Shown: positions 55,354-64,000 of the stretch, one piece after another
How positions within the stretch are numbered: the stretch's first letter is position 1
Layout of the letters: each line of letters begins with the position of its first letter
Assembly: GCA_021234155.1 (NCBI GenBank)
Contig: JAJEKV010000002.1
Coordinates: forward strand, 37,115,107 to 37,179,106
DNA: 64,000 bases
Reading direction: 5' to 3'
DNA from: Isoetes taiwanensis
Taxonomy: Eukaryota; Streptophyta; Lycopodiopsida; Isoetales; Isoetaceae
The notes under the pieces: generated by a model
Databases searched by the model: none
Told to the model about the DNA's origin: nothing
Seen by the model: the letters and a program-made list of their open reading frames with translations, nothing else
Position numbers and translations under genes: made by a program

Positions 55354-57500
55354 CTATTGAAATTGGTAAGTTGCAAAACTATATCCATGAAGGTCTTCAG
55401 TTGTGGCTTTAAGTTCAAGCTTCTGAAAAGGACTATATCACAAGACAGAATTAGCCTTAGCTCTATCAATATAAATGTCAAAACAGTAATTACCTGCTAT
55501 TTGGATCATAATAGAACCCATCTACAGAACCAGTGCTCCGAGAGAAACAAACATAGTAGAAGCCTGCTATTGTCAAACCACAGTCTGATCCGACGTTTAC
55601 AAAAAACTTCTCCTTCCATCTCTGTAATCATACCACACTTGGGAGTTAGTGCGTTATCACAGTAGAAATAACAAAATAACCATACAGCCACCACATCTAC
55701 TGACCATAAATATGTATGGATAGTTTCCAAGATCAAGTAGTCTTCCCCCATCCTTTAAGACTTCCTCCTATAAAACAAGCATCAGAAGATGAGCAAAATG
55801 ATCACCAATATCTCCAATATCGACATTGTACCTTTAAGGGCAAGAAAGAAAGAAACTTCGACCAATGCTTCACATCTGTTTCTGGGCTGAATTGCAGTTG
55901 CTTCAGATAAATTAATTACATACAGAGAGCAATCTCATGATAATAGCATGCAGAAAGAAAGGTAAACTAACTAATAGAGTGATATATTCCTATTCCTATG
56001 ATCCATACTTACGTTGCATCCCACTGGCCCGTAAAAAACGTGTAGTTTTTATTGTCCACTATCTCCCCCTCCCAGAAGGTCACCACCTACAAAATAGGAA
56101 ACCAAATACCATGAATGGATAGCCTTCAAGGAATTTCACGTATATGTGGAAAAATTCTTTCATAAACCTCTACTGAAATAATGATGGCATACTGAAATTG
56201 AGTGCTTTGTACATGGACAAAGGTTGCAATTGAACTTGAGTGTTTTATCATTGGTCAAAAATGTATTCATTGGTCCACACATATCAAAACCTCCAATGGT
56301 GTTAAATAACTAGCAGAGAAAAAGGCGAAGTTGAGTTCCCTTCTAAACATCTACTTTATAAAAGCTTGTGATGCGTAAAACTAGTTCTGATCATACCGGA
56401 GTCACTGCCGAGGGTACATTCAATGCTTCCATACTACCACAAAGATAACCATGCTGTATGTCACATCCTTGTATGCGGACATTGACGCGCCAAGCTTCAT
56501 CCTTTGACAAATTGGAAACATTTTGAATGCCTGTGAAAGCCTGTAATAACAAGAATTATATTTAATGTAAGATGAAAAAAGTGGATGTAGCTGTCAGACC
56601 TATCTAGCCATTAGATAACAACCCAATTGACATCTGTGACCCTCAACTTCCATCAGAGAAATCATTACATGCATTGACAGGTTCTCCGGGAATCCTATGC
56701 AGCGATACAAGATGCTACCATAAGCCTTATAGTAGACAGTATCCTACATTATGCCACAACATCTAAATTTAACTTCATAAACAAAGTGATCAATTTGACT
56801 GCACAAAATCCCATGGTTTATGTTCTCCCGTAAAAGATTATAGATAGCCGGCATTTTCTGTCCTGTTCTCAAGCTACTTGAATCACTAAGATGCATCTTA
56901 ACTAACTATCTACAGAAGGAGACGGACAACCCTTTCTCTTTGAATCATAATTGTGATGCTGGCTTATAACGAAATGTACAGCAATCTAAAAGGCTATGTT
57001 AATATGTGAGGGAGCTGGGAACTACAAATTCCACCATCGACAATCTGCAAAGTTAAGGAACACTTCTGTGGCTTGCTGCTGTAGTCGCATGAAAAGAATC
57101 TGAGACTTCACAAGCTCAAGAAAACTAAAATAAAAAATCAGCCATTCCTTCCCTGAGCTCAATTCATTATACGATTATGCACACTCCTGACTTGCTTATG
57201 CACACAAAATTACTTAAGACTCAGTAACATTGCATGGCATTAATGAGGACTTAATGATTATTAGCTAAAGAGCACCTGATTTCCCACCGTAAAGCACTAA
57301 ACTCATCTATTCCTGTACGAACTGCAGCGACAATCTAAACTCACATTCCTTTCCAGCAATTAACTCAATTGGTCCTAAGAATTGGACTAATGAACTTAAA
57401 TGGCTTAGAAAGATAGGCCAAACTTCGGTTTCAGAAAAGAAGGGCTCACCTGACCCACGTTCAAGAAGGAACAGAGAGGAGGTAGCGCTTGACCTGGCAT
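55354..57500 (-). CDS. GID4: GID4/VID24-like substrate receptor of the GID/CTLH ubiquitin ligase, 7 exons
   Basis: Coding exons on the minus strand: 57,500-57,450; 56,540-56,397; 56,086-56,013; 55,886-55,832; 55,767-55,705; 55,621-55,494; 55,432-55,354. All introns are GT-AG, all phases agree, and there is no stop or shift. The product is 197 residues. Motifs in order: LCSFLNVGQ, DEAWRVNVRIQGCD, HGYLCGSMEALNVP, VTFWEGEIVDNKNYTFFTG, HWSKFLSF, YPYIFMRWKEKFFVNVG, CGLTIAGFYYVCFS and GFYYDPNSSPFQKLEL. These span the beta-barrel that in yeast and human Gid4 binds N-terminal Pro degrons and joins the GID/CTLH E3 complex. The ATG at 57,500-57,498 is the first Met after an in-frame upstream stop. An additional N-terminal exon would be unusual but possible. 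It is the best-supported spliced gene here. Confidence 0.95.
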
Positions 57501-57979
57501 TGCCCCTTCAAACAACAAAGGATCGTCTTTTAACTAAATAAAGCACTTCAAGGGAGAACAAATGCCCAAAACTAGAGAGATCATATTTTGGCTGGAGTCA
57601 ATCTCATTCTTCCACAACTTCAGATTCATCCTTTGCACATGAGAAATATGTCCAACTAACAAAACCCGAAAGCTGATTTGCCGGTTCTAAAATACCGGAA
57701 CCCTAATGCCGGAATTCTTTTACGGAGACCAACCTACAACAGCGGCTCTACACACGATTGTTCCGCCGCCACGTTAATCGCCGCTTGGTGGAAGTAGAAC
57801 TGATGGTAGGAAGTGATGATTTTATTTAGCATATATTTTTGTAGTTTAAAATGTTACTTGAACCAAGGATGCCTCTATAAAGTGGTAGGTGATGCTTATG
57901 TCTCTCCGTGGATAATATGGATTCTCCTTTGACGCTATCAAATTCCTTTTCCTTTTGGCCCTCTTCCTATTAATATGTA
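57501..57979 (-). promoter_or_regulatory. Upstream region and probable 5' UTR of GID4
   Basis: Contains an in-frame stop just 5' of the start codon and no other ORF. The GC-richer part near 57,720-57,790 may be the transcription start region. No convincing TATA box was identified. Confidence 0.4.
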
Positions 57980-57981
57980 TA

Positions 57982-58094
57982 GGGGAAAGGAAAATGGGAC
58001 TCCATTCTGGCACGGAGGGAGGGGTCCTGTGACCGGCGGCAGCCGGGAGCGGGTCTCCCGCAGTGTCAGAATGGAGGACCATTTTTCTTTCCCC
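57982..58094. mobile_element. 113-bp Stowaway-like MITE
   Basis: Almost perfect inverted ends: GGGGAAAGGAAAATGG and CCATTTTTCTTTCCCC, with CTCCATTCTGGCAC/GTGTCAGAATGGAG continuing the pairing. TA flanks both sides (57,980-57,981 and 58,095-58,096), as expected for Tc1/mariner-type MITEs. It abuts the LINE tail that starts a few bases later. Confidence 0.85.
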
Positions 58095-58097
58095 TAC

Positions 58098-61000
58098 AAA
58101 ATAGAATAGAATAGAATAGAATAGGTTTTTTACCACGGAGACCAATTGGCCTATGGGACCCAAACAAAAAGAGAGCAGCAAGCGTATTACTGACAGGATT
58201 AAAAAACCCCCGCCCCGAAGGGTTTTCGAGGGAAAAACCTTAGCAATAATAAGCATGCTGGCACACTGTACAATTGCATAGGACAGTTCAATATCGTCCC
58301 GTAGGATACAAACGAGTCCGTGCATCCATAACCTCCTGGAGGTATGACCCCAACAATCCCACTGATGCTGTAGTCAATAACTGATGCAACGGCTGGCCAG
58401 GCACTAGTAATCGAACATATCGCTCTGGGATGTGGGCAAATCTTTGCCGGGCGATCCGAGGGTATGACATTCATCCTCAATCGCGCCCGGTGGCAACATC
58501 GGCAAAGCCTTTGTTCTCGTGGTTCCCGGAGCCCAACGCCTGCTTCAATGCGGAGCTGATGTGCACCCTAATGGAAGCTATAAGTCCAAGGCTTCATGGG
58601 CAACCGGGTGTACAAAAATCATCGGTGTGGGCCTCTTGTGAGCCTAGGATTGACTTGTCACGATAGTGTGCCGCCTTAACATGCGTCGAGCCTCCAGATC
58701 CCGTGAGCTTATGAAGAAAGTAGCATCTAGGTACGCTTTAAGTGCCTCATGATCTTTCTTTGTCCCGACTGGACGCATCTGCTTGCCCCGCACACCCTAG
58801 CGCGAGAACCACCGAGCTTTGCTAGTCTTTCCAGCCAGGATTTCGGTGTTGGGGACCCATCGCCGCGGGCCAAAGCAAGGTGGGGCAAGCGGTATCAGCC
58901 ATAGCGACCACCTTTTGGAAGTAAACGACATGGCGTTCCAATGCAGCCCGCTGAAGGGTAGAAAGCCCGCCTCCTCGGATAGGATCCGTACGAATCGCGG
59001 ACTTCACCCCCGTGGCCCGTGCTAAGAAGGCCTTCCGCACTCGCCGAGGTCATTCCGTGTGTTGAGAGATATCACCGGACCCCACACTTCCGCCCCATAC
59101 AAAAGGACCGCTCAACCAAGGCCCAAAACAAATGTGACCGGTGGCCCCTGTGCATACAACTCGCTTTGTGGGTCATTTGTTCCCGCATGGCATACGATTT
59201 TCCAACCCGCCGCGACCCGCAACCCGATAGCTGCATCCCAATGAGTGGTAGTTGAGAACTCAATCCCCAAGTACTTGTAGGTCGGAGCCACCTCTACCTC
59301 CCCGCCCCCCATAAGTGAATGTGGGAAGCCTTGGTCGACGGGATGATGCAACTAGCAAAGACCCTAGTTTTGGCCAAGTTAACTCGCATGCCGCTGAATT
59401 GGCAAAAGTGTCAAGAGCATCCAGTGACGCTGTATGTCCTCCTCGAGTATAGGCCATGAGGTTGACATCGCCAAGATATATAAGTTGCCGGATTGTGTGA
59501 TGCATGAGATGTGCTACCGCACCTCCATGTTCGAGAGCCAATCTTCCAATTGATCAATGTATAGGCCAAAGAGTGTGGGGAGAGGGGCAACTCGACGCGA
59601 CTCCAATGCTACCGACACCGGCCGTGGTTGCCGATGTGATACGGCCCGAGCATGCCTCATACAAATACCGATAAACCGCATTCTCGCAAGTCCGGGGGGT
59701 CCCCACCGCCGCCGCATCTATCCCATAGCTTGTTGCGGGTAATCGTGGTCGAACGCTTTTGCAAAATCCACGAAAACAACAAGACAAAGCTTCTCGCCGG
59801 CGATTCCCGCTATCTTCAATCAATGTGCGCAGAGTGAAGATATGATCAATGGTGGAATGTCCGGGCCGGAAACCCGCCTCGTAAAGAGCTCGCACCTCCG
59901 CTTCCTCCGCCCATATTGTCACCACGCTCAAGGATGCCACCAACAGTTTTGCAAAGAGAGAGCTGACCAATAGTACGGGTAGTTGGTCGGGCATTGAGGG
60001 TCCCCTCGCTTTGTATATGGGCACCGCCTCTACTAGTGGTCCATTATGAGGGAAGCCTTCTCGCAATGCTTTATTGAACAATGCCATGAGGACAGTGCAC
60101 CGCTGGAGGCCCAAACCCATTTCGTAAGTTCTCGGCGCATGCCATCTAAATCTGGCCGCCTTCCCATTAGCTAGACGTCAGAGGGCCCATGATGACATCC
60201 CCATCCGGTGATAACCGTGAGCCATGCCTATCTGTGGAGGGATCGGTGCCCGCCCCCAGCTGGTTGTAAAACCGCTGTGCAAAATCTGCACCCATTGCTC
60301 CGAGGTGATGTTCCCCGTGGGTCATGCGTGCTTGCTCAAGACCCTTCTCCGTAATGTCCCGGGTGCCGGTCCGTGAGACCAAACATCCAAGGTCTCGATG
60401 CTCGCGAGGTATCCGCCTTCTTGTTCTTGAGAAAGGAGCGTATTGACCGACCGCCAGTGGGCGGAGATGGGATCGACTTGCCTGGAGTGTGCTTGAGCTC
60501 CCGACATTCATCATCAAACCATCTATTGCGGGGAAGGTGGTAGTGCCCTCGAGGTTCGCCGTGAGCGCCCTCCCCCAGCATCTTTCTCAACGGCCGGCGA
60601 TGGATCACCGAGCGCATTGCTCTTGAAGTGTGGGAGTTGCAAAGAGTCCCCGCCGATCATGCTCAAGCAACCGAGCATAGGTCCATGCACGGCCATAGTC
60701 CAAAGCGAACTGGGGGCACGGTGTGTTGAGGTAGTAGATGCACGGGAGCCTTCCAGTGGAGATGCATGAACAGGGGCCGGTGGTCCGAAGTCTACTTCCT
60801 CGCCCCGAGTGTTCCATCCCGATGGAAAATGAGTAACCAGTGTAGATCCCGCTCTCAACCAGCCAGATAATCCACCACACCGAGCCGCCTCTTGGTTCTC
60901 CCCGCCTACAAGTGCAAAGAAATTGGAAGACGGCCATTGTGCCAACCCATTACAAATAACCGTGTCAAAGATGCTACCCAACAACAACAATCGCTCGCCA

Positions 61001-62850
61001 TAGCGCCAAATATGGCTGCTGCCCGGATATCCTTGACCAAGCCACCTCTGCGGGTTCAACCGCAAGACGCCCTTCCGCCAGGGGCTCAAATTTTGGAACC
61101 TTTGCCTCGTATGCGTGCATTAAAGTCGCCAACAACATAATCCTGCCTAACCGCTTGTGCCGCCAGATGTCATCATATAGATCGATATAGGGCTCCAAAT
61201 GATCCACATCCAAATGAGTGTTATAAAAGTTGCTTTCTAAGATGTGGAAAGTAGCATGTCGCTATGAGAAGAGTGTCGCCATCGCCATGCCGCCGCACTC
61301 GCACCCACAAGTAGCGATTGTACTGCAATCTGCTTTTGTGCAACGAGACCGAAAGTGCCTCAAGGTTGCACGGTAGAGTAGCAGCAACCCCGCCATGCCC
61401 TCGCTTTTCGTGCACTCATTGAACACCGAAATGCATAGCCCGAGGTCCTGTGAATTGCGGTTCTCGCGATGCTCCCATGTTTCCATGAGGAAAATGAGAT
61501 CCATATCCGGTGCAATAGCGCCAGACTCTCGCCGCCAGGGGAAGTCTCGGCAGTTCCAAGACACCATCCGGAGGCACAGCCCTATTTGTTGGCATTCGAT
61601 GTGATGCTCGATGATCCGCCCGGGCTGTGGGGAGCAGCGGGCGCTGGAGCAAGCAAATCGGAGCGGCGGGAGCGTGGGATGCAAAGAGGTAACGGCAAGA
61701 GCAAAGAAGCAGCCAGGGTGGCGCCAGCCCCGACGCATTGCCTCGGCAACCTCAGCAGGCACCGGCCTGAAAATGCGAAGCTTGCCCCGGACAAGGCCCC
61801 GCAGCCCCTCTACGACCTGATGTCCCCGACTGGGCCAATTTACCCGGCCGGACTCATTAGCTTGCATCGGGTGAGATCCTGGTCGACATTACAAGCATGT
61901 GTCCCCTTCACCGCATATTCGACGCAGATGGCCTCACGCCCTCGCGATGTCCGCCAATCGCGGAAGGTGACAACGCTACGGCGACCAGACGCTGAGTCCT
62001 GCTACGGCTTGCTCTAGCAATGTGTACCATGGTTGGGAATGCCATTCGAGATAGGATCTCATCCCTCGATGCTTTGGTGAGATCTTCCCCTCGCCTCCCC
62101 GCCCCCTCCGAGTCCACGCACCACCACATTATGGCGCCGACGCTCGCCCCCGCCGCTTCACCGAGTCGAGGGCAACGCAAGTGCTCCAAAGCAGGACGCC
62201 TGCTATGGAGGTGTGGCTGCTCACAACGAGGGACGGTGTGGTGTGCAAGATGGAGGAGGTGGTGTCGGGCCCCCTATTTGGCTTAATTGTGGGCTGGGGC
62301 ACGCGGCGCTTGGGTCAACCACGCAGCGGCCTCTACCGCCGAGTCGGAGCCTAGCTCCTGTTGGAATCTCTGCTGCTTGGCCAACTCATTTGTGCAAGGT
62401 CAGCAGTGTTCATGAAACCTCAAAGATGGAGGCCGGCCGCCTCACCGGGCAATGGTTGCTTTGAGCCTCCCGGATCTCCCCGATCTTGTGTCTCAACCCT
62501 ACTCTGCAGGGTTCTTAGCTCTACCTGGCTGGCTTCGACGATGGCTCGGACATTTCCTATCACGGTGGCATACCCCTCATCTTCTGACTTGAGGCGGGAA
62601 ATAGTTGCCATTGTATCCTGCTCAACACCCTGCTTGTCGCATGCCATAGTCTCCATGGTGGTGAGGAGGGAATCCACGCGAGCTCGCAAGTCGGCAAGGC
62701 CATGCTTATCCTGTTGCCACACAAGGAAGGCAGAGAAGGCGACAGATCTCGCGTATTAGCCTGGGGAAGAACACAAGGAAGGCAGAGAAGGCGACAGGTC
62801 CCGCGTATTTTCAATGTGCTAGAACCTGGGGCATCTTATTGGCGCGCCAT
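58098..62850 (-). mobile_element. Near full-length, broken LINE with GAATA tail
   Basis: In element sense (minus): a 5' region with a coiled-coil-like frame (62,722-62,420), possibly the ORF1 remnant. Endonuclease follows from about 61,580 (LRMVSWNCRDFPWRRES, then DLIFLMETWE). Reverse transcriptase comes next at about 60,120-59,260 (ALYEAGFRPGHSTIDHIFTL; PTLFGLYIDQLEDWL; the YADD place now reads YLGD). KYLGIEFSTTTHWDAAIG is at about 59,270. The C-terminal Cys-rich finger lies near 58,500. The 3' UTR shares GGGGTTTTTTAATCC with its relatives, and five ATTCT units form the tail (58,101-58,125). Many frameshifts. It is clearly more GC-rich than its surroundings. Either it arrived recently from a GC-rich lineage of elements or it decayed slowly. 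Confidence 0.85.
62721..62820. repeat. 52-bp direct repeat at the 5' end of the LINE
   Basis: ACAAGGAAGGCAGAGAAGGC followed by GACAG(A/G)TC(T/C)CGCGTATT occurs at about 62,721 and again at about 62,773. It may be repeated 5' UTR monomers of the LINE. Confidence 0.7.
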
Positions 62851-62859
62851 GGGTCGCCT

Positions 62860-63370
62860 TGATAGGATACAGAGAGAGAAAGAAGGCTAGAGAGATAGTG
62901 GGAGAAAGAAGGCTAGAGAGATAGTGGAAAAAGGGAGAGAAAGAAGGTAAGGGAAGGCTAGAGAGAGGAACTGAGGTAGAGAGAGAAAGTGAGCTAGGTG
63001 CTAGAGAGAGAATGTAGAGAGAGAAAGAAGGCTAGAGAGATAGTGGGAGAAAGAAGGCTAGAGAGATAGTGGAAAAAGGGAGAGAAAGAAGGTAAGAGAA
63101 GGCTAGAGAGAGGAACTGAGGTAGAGAGAGAAAGTGAGCTAGGCGCTAGAGAGAGAATGTGAACAAGGCGCTAGAGAGAGAATGTGAACAAGGAAGAAAA
63201 CATAGGCTTGGCGCTAGAGAGAGAATGTGAACAAGGCGCTGGAGAGAGAAGAGAAGGCGTTAGAGAGCGTTTGTTGCAAAAGACGCCTTGGGGAGAGAAT
63301 ATGAACAAGGCGCTGGAGAGAGAAGAGAAGGCGCTAGAGAGCGTTTGTTGCAAAAGACGCCTTGGGGAGA
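62860..63370. repeat. GA-rich compound tandem array
   Basis: A ~138-bp block (AGAGAGAAAGAAGGCTAGAG ... AAGTGAGCTAGG) occurs at about 62,870-63,010 and again at 63,015-63,150. A ~25-bp unit (GAACAAGGCGCTAGAGAGAG) repeats at 63,160-63,240, and a ~73-bp unit (GCTGGAGAGAGAAGAGAAGG ... AAAAGACGCCTTGGGGAG) appears twice at 63,238-63,372. The plus strand is purine-dominated throughout. Short frames across it are by-products. Confidence 0.85.
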
Positions 63371-64000
63371 AATTTTTTTGCAGCATGGCAGATTTTTGAA
63401 GCAGGTTTGTGATTTTTGAGTCAAACAATACGCCCTAAGACGCAGTTCAATGATTCTTGACTTAGCCGCTTCAATTTCTCTGGTTTTTTTTTTGTTCTGT
63501 TCAGGTTTGCCCTGTTTTTTTTTACCTTGTCACGAACAGACATTAGTAGGCACTTTAGTTTGCTTCGTGAGGCTAGCAATACTGCCTAAAATGCCACAGA
63601 AGCTTCAGCACTGGATTTGAAGAACACTGGATTTATACAAAGGATTTGAAGAGTTTGCCATAGATGCACTTGATTCATCCAGGGACCTAAAAATACAGTT
63701 CAAATCTGGCAATAAAATTCGGGTCTGGATATATTTGAAGAGTTTTAGGTCTTATTTGAGTGCCTGATTTGATCTGAGAACAGAGGTTCAACCGGCTTGT
63801 AACCGGGAGGCCGGAATCGCAGACCCAAGTTCTATTCGGTGATGGAGGCAGATCCACGTGGTAGCAGTAGATTGCACCAATGCCAAAAATTTCAACCCAA
63901 CTTCTATTTTGTATATAGACTTGAAGCACTTTCCAGTTCTTTCTAAATTTGTGCCTTTAGTCGCTTCTTAGATTACCAAATAGTTATTGTTTCAATCTTC
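63371..64000. other. Right-end interval
   Basis: Poly-T patches (63,485 and 63,515) and no coding region, repeat or RNA that I can support. Confidence 0.4.

Noticed and set aside
55210-55751. 151-codon plus-strand frame and 81-codon minus-strand frame
   Set aside because: They overlap exons 5-7 of GID4 and have no independent support.

Overview
This is a stretch of a large, repeat-rich nuclear genome of a land plant. The reasons are a plant-type polyphenol oxidase with a plastid/thylakoid targeting region, a seven-exon GID4 gene with GT-AG introns, a decayed PLS-type PPR gene, and plant LINE, Ty3/chromovirus and hAT elements. Gene density is low and most coding sequence is decayed transposon. 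A decayed N4/N6-type DNA methylase and the absence of any angiosperm hallmark make a non-flowering lineage (fern, lycophyte, gymnosperm) plausible, but I cannot fix the species.

Layout. 1-6.4 kb: an L1-type LINE running off the left edge, a dead hAT transposase, and a 3' LINE fragment with a pentanucleotide tail. 6.75-22.75 kb: one Ty3-type LTR retrotransposon on the minus strand, rearranged by an apparent 10.9-kb inversion (11,297-22,180). The inversion split its 5' LTR into a piece at 11,297-11,701 (inverted) and a piece at 22,181-22,749 (direct). Inside the inverted segment sits a 7.5-kb element (11,931-19,446) with long, repeat-built inverted arms and a 12-bp-period TGACG array. Next to it, in the original sense of the retroelement, is a decayed reading frame that ends in a recognisable histone H3 fold. 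22.7-26.7 kb: L1 reverse transcriptase, retroelement gag, and a C-rich foldback element.

27-40 kb holds host genes: a two-exon C2H2 zinc-finger gene (27,278-31,589) whose intron carries a tandem duplication and a small inverted-repeat element; an intact intronless polyphenol oxidase (33,207-35,021, minus); a 1.76-kb tandem duplication of the 5' end and upstream region of that gene; and a separate internal PPO pseudogene at about 39.45-40.1 kb. 41.4-54.1 kb is again decayed: LINE pieces of several families, a PPR remnant, a methylase remnant, and a LINE interrupted at its catalytic YAD motif by a 4-kb inverted-repeat element that carries hairpin repeats. 55,354-57,500 (minus) is an apparently intact GID4 homologue. 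58.1-62.9 kb is a near full-length but broken, GC-rich LINE of the pentanucleotide-tailed family, followed by a GA-rich tandem array.

Only three loci look like working protein genes: the zinc-finger gene, the polyphenol oxidase and GID4. They are unrelated neighbours, not a pathway. The rest is a record of nested insertion, duplication, inversion and decay. All homology statements come from reading translations by eye. No search was run.
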